NCBI RefSeq assembly: GCF_030247195.1
Contig: NC_080671.1
Location: 200,120,625-200,184,624 of the forward strand
Reading direction: 5' to 3'
Length of the DNA stretch: 64,000 nucleotides
Origin: Topomyia yanbarensis
Lineage: Eukaryota > Arthropoda > Insecta > Diptera > Culicidae
Positions 55,795 through 64,000 of this stretch are shown piece by piece; the stretch's first letter is position 1; the number at the start of each line of letters is the position of its first letter. The notes beneath the pieces are model-generated. The model made no database searches, had not been told where the DNA came from, and saw nothing but the letters and a program-made list of their open reading frames with translations. The translations under genes and the position numbers were made by a program.

Positions 55795-57597
55795 GTACAA
55801 AATATTTGCTTTTCTTTCAGCCCAAGACTATATCGCTGAATCTTCTTCAGATTTCTAAAGACCTGACAGAACGGTTCCCGGCTGTGACCGAAATTTCGAA
55901 GGTCCGCTCGGACAAGATAAGAGTGTTGCTATCCAACTCAAGGCAGGCAAACGATATTGTTTGCTGTGAGCACTTTACGCGGGATTATGCCGCGTATATT
56001 CCAGCTGTAAAGGTACTGTTTGAAGGCGTCGTCACCGATGAGAGTTTGACGTGCGAGGATCTGCTGCAGTACGGGGTTGGACTTTTTAAGAACCGCTTAC
56101 TTCAGCCAGTGAAAATACTTCAGTACAAGTTTGCACTCAGTAGTACTGACGGGGGATGGTTCAAAAATGTACCCCAATCAAACTCTTATCGGGTGACCTT
56201 CGCTTTTACCGCCGAACTACATCCTCTTGCACAGGGTTCGTCTGCCTGTCCGTTAATTTGTACCGCGGGTCATAAATTGCACATAGTGTAAACAATTGGG
56301 TCACACAGCCACCCATTGTATCAATAAGACCCGCTGTGGAAAATGCGGGGAGAATCATATAGATGATTCGTGCAGTAAGAAAGCCGAAAAGTGTCCTTAC
56401 TGTGCAGGGAGTCTGCATGATATCTCGGCATGTCCCGCGTACAAACTACGCGGTGATAAACTGAAACGTTACCTTGCGAGACGATCCAAACGTTCTTTGG
56501 AGAAGTTTTAAAGAAAGCTACGCCACCATCCTCAACGAAGGGAACATATACTAGGGTGCCTAGAAGTTATAGGAAAAGGAGGAACATTTCCTCTCCTAAA
56601 GTACCTTGTAAAGGCCAGAAGGTGTCCCTCGACGGGGCCCGAAGCAAGTACCTCCTGGTCTTGGAGAATTAAGCTCAGAAAAGGAATTCCCAGCACTTCC
56701 AGGAACATCAAAAATCCCAAGTGTTTCTTTGTTTCAGTTCAAGAATAATCACAGCACTGGAATTATCAAACTCTCGGACATAGTGGACTGGATAATAAAA
56801 ACCTTCAATATTACTGATCCTCTTAAAAGTCTAATATTAGCTTTTCTTCTTACAGCAAGATCATTTTTGAAGCAGTTGACTGCTAAATGACCCCTCCTTT
56901 CAGCGATTATATCCTTCGATGACTAACTCATCGAACGAAGGCATGGATTTGATCACTTCTGCAGTGGAATTGCAGAAGTATCATCCCGAAAATCGATTCC
57001 TTCAAAATTTTAATAAATAGTTTGAGTTGCGATTCATTTGCATTATGTGAAACTTGGTTAACTTTCGATATAGATTGCAACTTCCATGACTTTAATATTA
57101 TTCGCCTGGATCGAGACACCCCCTATGGAGGAGTGCTTTTGGGGATCAAAAAGTGCTATTCCTTCTACAGAATTAACAGGTATTGAAGTTGTCGCTTGTC
57201 AAGTTGAAACCAAAGACAAAGGTCTTTGAATAGCTTCCATATATATTCCCTCAACACCGCGGTTGGGCACCGACACCTACAAGACATCTTAGAATCCCTA
57301 CCTGCACCGTGACTAGTTTTAGGAGACTTTAACTCTCACGGTAGAGCATGGGGTTCCCTCTATGATGATAACCGGTCTTCCTTAATTCACGACATTTCAC
57401 GGATTCCTGCTCCTCCAGCGCGCCCAAGCGCCTTAGACTTGTTCCTCTGCTCAACATCGCTGCGATTAAATTTCATGCGGAAGGAAATCCCTGATCCCCA
57501 CGGCAGCAACCATCTGCCGATCGTAGCCCTAATCAATAAGGCGAAAGCCATTGAAATCAATCAATATTTTGTATCACCTCACACGAAATATCGATTG

Positions 57598-58330
57598 GGC
57601 GCCATGCATAAATGACGTAGCATTTTGGGGGGGTAGGGAGGGTATACCAAATTTGTGACGAAGTGTGTTGAGGAGGAGGGTAGGGTCAGTAGTTGGGCGA
57701 CGTAGCATTAAGTTTAAATTTTTTGACGGGCATCAAAACCCATTGATTAGAAAAAACAATTTAATGTTCCTCTAGAGAAATAAATTTAAGTTCACACAAG
57801 TTACTTTTCATGCGGTTTTTCATGATGTATATTTTGCGATTCGTGGAATTGCAAACTTGCAAAAATACGGAAAGATTTTGCATGCGGATTTAATTTGCTG
57901 CATTAGTTAGTTAATGTTGCTAACTAGTGAACTTAGTTTTTTGTTAGAGACTAACCACTTAGTTGGTAGCTGAATTAAATTTTCTCTTCGGATTTAACTA
58001 AACAAAAATTAGTAATTTAGATGAACGTATGCTTGATAGAATCATTGGCAGCTGCAAGATTGTGTAATGAGAGAACTTTTCTTCATGCTTCCCTTGACAT
58101 ATAAAATTCAAATCAAAACTATCAACACTATATTTGTCATGAAATGGGCTTATTTTGTACGCAATTTTCTGTTATAATGAAAATGTTGATAAAAGTCGTC
58201 AAACATTTTGAAAGGACATTGCTACGTTATTTACGAGGGGGAGGTTAGAATTTTGTGACCAAATGCTACGAGGGGGGAGGGAGAGGTAAAAAATCGTCGA
58301 ACAAAAGCTACGTCATTTGTGTACGGCCCC
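57598..58330. mobile_element. 733-bp MITE inserted in LINE copy 3
   Basis: The left end GGCGCCATGCATAAATGACG and the right end (complement of GGGGCCGTACACAAATGACG) are TIRs that continue TAGC. Comparison with LINE copies 1 and 2 gives the empty site GATTGGAAG and a 3-4 bp duplication (TTG or TTGG). G-rich tracts lie just inside both ends. No coding capacity. Confidence 0.82.
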
Positions 58331-59133
58331 TTGGAAGAGCTATGCTGCGGCGATATCCGACAACATCGAAGAACTTCCTCCGGAGGAAGAGTACAGGTTT
58401 TTGGCTGGCTTGATTCTCGACAGCGCGAATCAAGCTCAGACTAAGCCAGTACCCAGCTCGAACATACAGCAACGTTCTTCTATTCTTCTAATCAATGGAG
58501 GGACAAAGAGTGCTCAGACGTGTACGCGGAGCCGCGGCGTATAAGACATTCCGGGACAACGGGTTACCCGCTAGCTATCGAAAATATGTAACGTTAAGAA
58601 ACGTAGTTACTGGCGCCGGTTCGTTGACGGACTAACGAGAGAAACATCGATAAGCACTCTTTGGGGCACGGCCCGGCGTTTGTAGAACCGAAACAGTACC
58701 AACGAGAGCGCGGAATATTCAAACCGTTGAATATTCGATTTCGCCAAGAAGGTTTGTCCGGATGCCGCCCCGGCACAGAAGATCTACCGCGCCGCGACCC
58801 CTTACTATAACGCGAACGAAACACCTTTTTCGATGGTGGAGTTCTCACTTACTCTCTTGTCGTGAAACAATGAACCTCCAGGGCCAGACAGAATTAAATT
58901 CAACTTGTTGAAGAATCTGCCAGACTCTGCCAAGAGACGCTTGTTGAACTTATTTAATAAGTTTTTTGAGGCTAACATTGTCCCGCACGATTGGAGACAA
59001 GTGAAGGTTATCGCCATCCAAAAACCAGAAAAACCAGCCTCCGACCACAATTCGTATCGACCGATCACAATGCTGTCCTGTATTCGGAAGTTGTTCGAGA
59101 AAATGATCCTATCCCGCCTCGGCAATTGGGTCG

Positions 59134-60029
59134 CACAGTGGCACCTCTCCATACAAAGGTGTGACAAAATTATAAAAATTGGTTTATATGGCTAACAATT
59201 GGGGTTTTAACTAATTTTGGGTCGCTGAATCCATTTCTGCTGTCAGTTTTGAAATTCGAAAAAAAAATTCGACTATTTTTATGTTAACCCATTTGAAGGC
59301 GTTGGTCGTTAAAGGGTTAATATACATGTTAATAATAGTAGCTAATCACATCGGATAGCAGAAATAGTTGACAAAACTTGTAAAACTATTTTTAGTAATA
59401 TGATGTTGTTTAGGCAATTAATGTAAGAAGATTTATGAGATACTCGGCGTCTCCATATGGGTATTTTCAAAAAATAGATATGAATACTTCGGCGCAAAAA
59501 TGTGCAAGATGAGTACTATATATCTTGAAACTACACTAAATTTTGCGTCAGATTCATGATAAGTGACTCATGGGAGACCATCTCAAAAATTGTAAGACGT
59601 ATAAAGATAAATTATTGATATGACATTCAATTTCTCGATTGCATTTTCTTGATTCAGAGCAAACGTTTTTGATTTCTGCACAAAAACCTTACATCTATAG
59701 TTTAGCATATTCATTCATCTTTCCAAAGAACCCAAAACTGCCTCAATCGGCTACGTAGTTCTTGAGATATCGCCATTTGGAGTTCGAAGATACAAGCAAT
59801 TCGAATGAATTGAATTGAACAAAAATCCTCGACATCACTTGTTAAAAATTCATTTTTTATCCGATTATCTTAAAATTTTGAGATATTTTTATTCCAACCA
59901 AGAGAAAAATAAAATAAATATTTACAAAAGAATTACAAGACATTGATTTTTGGGGTTTTGCAAGGGGTTAGTCGCTTAGCACAAATCGAGTTGTGCTTGC
60001 AAACAAACAGCACTCGTCGTGCCTCTGTG
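59134..60029. mobile_element. 896-bp non-autonomous DNA element inserted in LINE copy 3
   Basis: The ends CACAGTGGCAC and GTGCCTCTGTG form short TIRs. The TSD GGTCG (5 bp, possibly 6) lies at 59129-59133 and 60030-60034, and copy 2 gives the uninterrupted site (AATTGGGTTGAGGCG). No transposase frame. The superfamily is not assigned. Confidence 0.75.
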
Positions 60030-60370
60030 GGTCGAAGCAAATGACTTACTGTCAGATACACAATTTGGCTTTCGCAAAGGCAAAGGGACGAACAATTATC
60101 TTGCATTGCTCTCAACCGAAATTCAACTGGCGTATGCTAGCAAAGAGCAGATGGCATCAGTGTTCCTAGATATTAGGGGGCTTTTTATTCAGTTTCTATC
60201 AACATTGGTTCAGAGAAGCTGCACCAGCATGGTCTTTCAGCGACTTTAAACAACTTTTTGCTAAACTTGTCAGACATCACGAGTTAGCTACATGGGCCTT
60301 CCCCAGGGCTCATGTCTAAGCCCCAAATTATACAATTTCTATGTCAAAGATATTGATGAATGTCTTGACA

Positions 60371-60520
60371 ATTCACAACAATCTTTGACAATTCACAACA
60401 AACTTTGACAGTTTATTTCTACAATAGTAGTGGTAACATCCAGTCTCTTTTTACAAACACCATCACTGTATGGAGAAAATGTAAATGTACTAATACTACA
60501 TAAAATTTTCCTGGCTTCTA
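60371..60520. other. About 150-bp insertion in LINE copy 3
   Basis: Absent from LINE copy 2 at the matching place (between the DID-C and LRQLADDG segments of RT). It begins with tandem copies of CTTTGACAATTCACAACAA. Exact ends are not resolved. Confidence 0.5.
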
Positions 60521-62215
60521 CATATCTTCACCTTAAGGCAACTTGCAGACGATGGCGTGGTTTCTGTTACGGGACCCAAAGCTGTCGATCTACACGGACC
60601 ATTACAGAATACCTTGGACAATTTGTCTGCTTGGGTTATTAAGCGGGATATCGAATTCTCCACGGAGAAAATCGAGCTAGTTGTATTTTCTAGGAAGTGT
60701 GAACCAGCACAAATACAGCTTTTATTAAAGGGTCAAACTATCGCTCAAGTCTTCACAGTAAAATATCTAGGGGTCTGGATCGATTCGAAAGGTACTTGGG
60801 GTGCTATATTAGATATCTGAAACAGAAGTGCCAACAAAGGATCAACGTTCTTCGCACAATAACCGGAACATGGTGGGCACCAGCAGCCCTAATTAGGTTG
60901 TATCAAACAACGATACTGTCCGTAATGGAATTCGGATGCTTCTGGTTTCGCTCCGCTGCGAACATACATTTCATCAAATTCGAAAGAATTCAGCATCGTT
61001 GTTTACGTATCGCCTTGGGGTGCATGCAGTCGACCCATAAGACGAGTCTTGAAGTTCTGTCGAGCGTTCTCCCGCTGCAAAATCGATTTTGGGAACTCTC
61101 ATATTGGTTGCTCATTCGATGCGATATCTTGAACCCGCAGGAGAGTGAAAATTTCGAAAGATCTGTTGTGCTCAATTCTCAGACCCGTTTCATGTCCCTG
61201 TACTTTGACTGCATGGCGCAAAATATTAATCCATCTTCTTACAACCCCAACCGTGTGCGTTTCATAAATACTTCTGAATCTACTATTTTTTTCGACACAT
61301 CCATGAAAGACGAGATTTGTGGAATTCCGGATCACATACGCCCACAAGTGGCGCCAAACATTTTTTATAAAAAATTCCGAAAAGTCGACTGCTCTAAGAT
61401 GTTTTATACTGACGGATTGAATCTCGAAGGGTTCACTGGCTTCGGTATTTTCAATCAAAAGTTCTGCGCCTCCTACAAACTCAGTGACCCTGCTTCAGTT
61501 TACGCCGCAGAACTGCCTTGTAGTCATTGACACATTACCCACAGACCATTACTTCATCGTTTCGGATAGCCTCAGTTCCATTGACGCTATTCGCTCGATG
61601 AAACATGGAAGGTACTCCTCGTATTTTTTTGGGAAAATATGGTAGTTACTGAGTGCTTTATCTGACAAATCTTTCCAGATTACCTTGGCGTGGGTCCCTT
61701 CTCATTGCTCCATTCCGGACAATGAGAAGGCGGACTCCTTAGCTAAGGTGGGTGTCCTAGAAGGTGACGTTTATGAAAGACCAATTTGCCTCATCGAATT
61801 TTTCAGTATTACTCATCAGAGAACCCTCTAAAGTTGGCAAACTTCGTGGAGCAATGGTGGCTACATTCGATAGTCTCTAAGGTATCGACGAAACCTTGGT
61901 ACAAGGGGATGTGGGTCGTGACTTCATTCGTGTGATGTCCCGACTCATGGCAAACCACTACACGCTAGATGCATACTTTCGGCGTATTGGGCTCGTGGAT
62001 AGTGGTATCTGCGGTTGTGGCGACGGCTATCACAACAACGAGCACATTGTCTGGGCGTGCATTGAGTAGAGTTCCGCCAGGTCTCGGCTAATTGATACGC
62101 TGCGGACCCGAGGAAGACCAACCAACGCCCCAGTTCGAGATGTACTGGCAAGCAGCGATCTTCTCTATATGTCCCACGTATACACCTTCCTAAAAATCAT
62201 CAATATATAGATTTA

Positions 62216-63728
62216 ATTGCTCCTTTTATTTTTCTTATTCTCAGAAGTGCCCTCTTCCGCCTGTACCATACACCCACGATGCTTAGTGGTTCCATTCCTT
62301 AAGAGAGGCGGTCATAAATACATGCAATGCAAATATCGATACAAAACTACATCTCTTTAGTAAATTTTGTGTCGCTGAATCCGAATCTAGTATTAAAAAA
62401 ATGATTATATCCACCTAACAGTGTGATATAGCATTTTTTATTACATAATCATTTACATTTATTTTATATTATTTTTTGCTGTAACAATTTTTTGCTCTAA
62501 CAATTTTCAGAGTATCAAATAGTACATTTTTGTTGTGCTTGTAAAAAATTGATGATTTTTCACTGAAAATTCTCAAAACAACAGCTTTTGTGCGCCCATA
62601 TTTTGACATCTTTGCCAGTGAGCATGATGTCTCGTAAACCAGCTTACAGACCAATCTTCAACTTCGGAATGTTGTTCGTGAACGGGCTTTCTCAAAAAAT
62701 CCGTATTCGATATCATCGTCGTGATACGAAGTTGAGTGAGCCATGTGCCTCGTACATCGAATATTTCATACCGACATATGTTTGAAACAGTAGCGTCCAA
62801 TAAATTAATATAACGCAAGTTGTAATGATCCGATCAAAAAGAAATTTAGGGGAATATATATAATTTCAAGATCTAAAATAATAACAAAATAATATAATTA
62901 TAACATCCGAAATAATTTTTTTTGTCTAGTATTATCTCGTCAAACAATACAACATCTTAGATTCTCTAGGCATTCTGGGCGCACACTTGCGCAGCTGAAA
63001 CCTAGTTTAAGTGGAATTGAATAGTCTGGAGACCATTTTAAAAAATCATTCGAGAAGGATATCGAGGGAAAAAGTTAGTTAAAGCCAAGTTCTATATTTT
63101 TAGTTAAATTCTTCGAATATATGCACACTCATTTTTCTTTACTCTATATTCACCAAAACCCGATAATTATCGTTCAATACAAAACTAATAGTAACTTTTT
63201 CTGATAAAAATACTAATATTGATAACTACAGTTCGACAAAAAAAATATTTCTGGTGATCAATCGATTATTAATATTATTTAACTTACCGATAAATAGCGA
63301 ATTACCCGATGGATTCTGCTATATACTAAAAAAATCAGTTCATTATTGTCAAAATCAAGTTTGAAACAATAAAACATACATCCATAATCATATGATCGCG
63401 AGATAAGAACACACTTTTGGCGAAATACTTTTTTTTGTATTATTGGCCTATGGGAAAACCACTGTGCGATGGTTTGATGCGTCTCCAAGGCGACACAAAA
63501 TAACTATCGAATGAGCCAACAAACACAGGACCTACAGCACGAACATCACACGCGCAACTCGAAGTGTGGATGGGCAACACATCTGAGCCGTACCTCGGAT
63601 TCGTCTGGAGAAACCCCTGCCGTCTTGAGGAGGACCACTCGGCGTACACGATTCTTCCTGATGAAGGCCACCCGAGTTTGTAATCTATGTCGTTATCTCC
63701 TGATGCTTGAAACTGAAAGTTTCTAATT
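62216..63728. other. Mostly non-coding right flank
   Basis: It holds a LINE 3' UTR-like tail, a fragment at about 62405-62450 starting ATATCCACCTAACAGTGTGA that matches the 5' end of the subfamily-B element, and AT-rich DNA. Short open frames at about 62588-62785 and 63511-63726 are not recognisable and I do not support them as genes. Confidence 0.4.
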
Positions 63729-63861
63729 TTCTCCCCCCTGCCATCTTTATCCACCCTCCCTCCCCTGACTCTTATACCCAGAAGTATCACTCCTACCTCC
63801 CTCCCCCATTCCCCAAATATCTTCCCGAAGCATTTAGCTCTTCCGTTCCCTTCTAGTTTCA
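63729..63861. repeat. Polypyrimidine tract
   Basis: CTCCC/CCTCC-rich stretch on the plus strand next to the terminal minisatellite. No coding evidence. Confidence 0.6.
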
Positions 63862-63868
63862 ACTATTG

Positions 63869-63977
63869 TATGTCGTTTCCCGGAATGCCATTCCCCGGAA
63901 AACAATTTCCCGGAATGTACTATTTCCCGGAATGTCCCATTTCCCGGAATATCGGTTCCCGGAACGTACTTTTTCTC
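63869..63977 (+). repeat. TTTCCCGGAAT minisatellite at the window end
   Basis: Six or seven degenerate units of about 15-17 bp (core ATTTCCCGGAATG). Unit size and structure parallel the arms of the foldback element at the other end of the window, so it may be the left arm of a second foldback transposon cut by the window edge. Confidence 0.75.
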
Positions 63978-64000
63978 GACAATTTGTTATACTATTGAAA

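Larger units (their letters stand above)
55795..62215 (+). pseudogene. RNase H-type non-LTR retrotransposon, copy 3, decayed
   Basis: 5'-truncated: homology begins within ORF1 at about 55795 (LLQISKDLTERFPAV). One knuckle is visible as CGKCGENHIDDSC (about 56338), ORF1 ends at 56924, and ORF2 starts at 56919 in the same ATGACTAA overlap as the other copies. The endonuclease, RT fragments (about 58880-59130, 60020-60360, 60540-61250) and RNase H (FYTDG near 61400, NEKADSLAK near 61720) follow with many stops and shifts. Three foreign insertions interrupt it (57598-58330, 59134-60029 and about 60371-60520). The 3' end is near 62215. Confidence 0.88.

Noticed and set aside
62588..62785. 65-codon frame before the right end
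   Set aside because: An overlapping antisense frame is equally open, there is no match to a known family, and there are no splice or poly(A) signals.
1..64000. CRISPR arrays, bacterial operons, endogenous viral elements
   Set aside because: The tandem arrays have no unique spacers, genes contain spliceosomal introns, and no viral structural or replicase protein was recognised.

Overview
This is a repeat-dominated eukaryotic window, almost certainly from an insect. The type of nuclear transposon load (RNase H-bearing non-LTR retrotransposons, an R1-clade retrotransposon sitting in an ACAY microsatellite, dense TA- and 8-bp-TSD MITEs) together with an insect-like CCDC47 gene suggests a culicine mosquito (Aedes/Culex-like). 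That assignment is inference, because no mitochondrial or rRNA marker is present. Host protein coding is a small fraction of the sequence.

Host genes. The clear one is a complete three-exon CCDC47 gene on the minus strand (4049-5617), coding for an ER membrane/translocon accessory protein. The second is the large 3' exon of a PI-PLC X-domain protein on the minus strand (53740-54472), whose 5' exons are not found. A small intact coiled-coil ORF lies at 29567-29905 (+). Weaker exon candidates are at 3707-3803 (+), 12700-13775 (+), 50592-50639 (+) and 52495-52591 (-). A decayed histone locus at 27.2-28.1 kb keeps a histone H1 tail and two convergent histone 3' stem-loops.

Layout. 14-3147: a foldback transposon with tandem-repeat arms and a 10-bp target duplication, carrying a MITE, a GC-rich structured island and a TTAA-flanked element. 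3.7-5.6 kb: host genes. 6.05-12 kb: a nest in which a TA-MITE is split by a second TA element, which is split by a 4.4-kb 'ATCCACCT' element, which in turn contains a related element and an 8-bp-TSD insertion. 12.7-13.8 kb: a GC-rich exon-like block. 14.4-17.6 kb: LINE copy 1 (minus, decayed). 17.6-20.7 kb: diverged repeats. 20.74-26.74 kb: LINE copy 2, near full length with a 13-bp TSD. 27-30 kb: histone relic, MITEs and the small ORF. 30.47-33.64 kb: a TA-flanked non-autonomous element carrying a gene-like fragment. 34.58-39.71 kb: an inverted second copy of the 'ATCCACCT' element. 39.7-48.06 kb: a TA-MITE containing an ATCCACCT-type tandem, which contains an apparently intact R1-clade LINE (41396-47110). 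48-50.5 kb: several MITEs with perfect 8-bp TSDs. 50.5-55.8 kb: AT-rich intergenic or intronic DNA plus the PLC exon. 55.8-62.2 kb: LINE copy 3, decayed and itself carrying three insertions. The window ends in a 16-bp minisatellite.

Most of the sequence can be read as layers of insertion that give a relative chronology. Two observations stand out: the ATCCACCT elements, whose 5' motif and 3' hairpin change together between subfamilies, and the intact R1-clade LINE, whose ORF2 frame has no start AUG at the ORF1/ORF2 junction.
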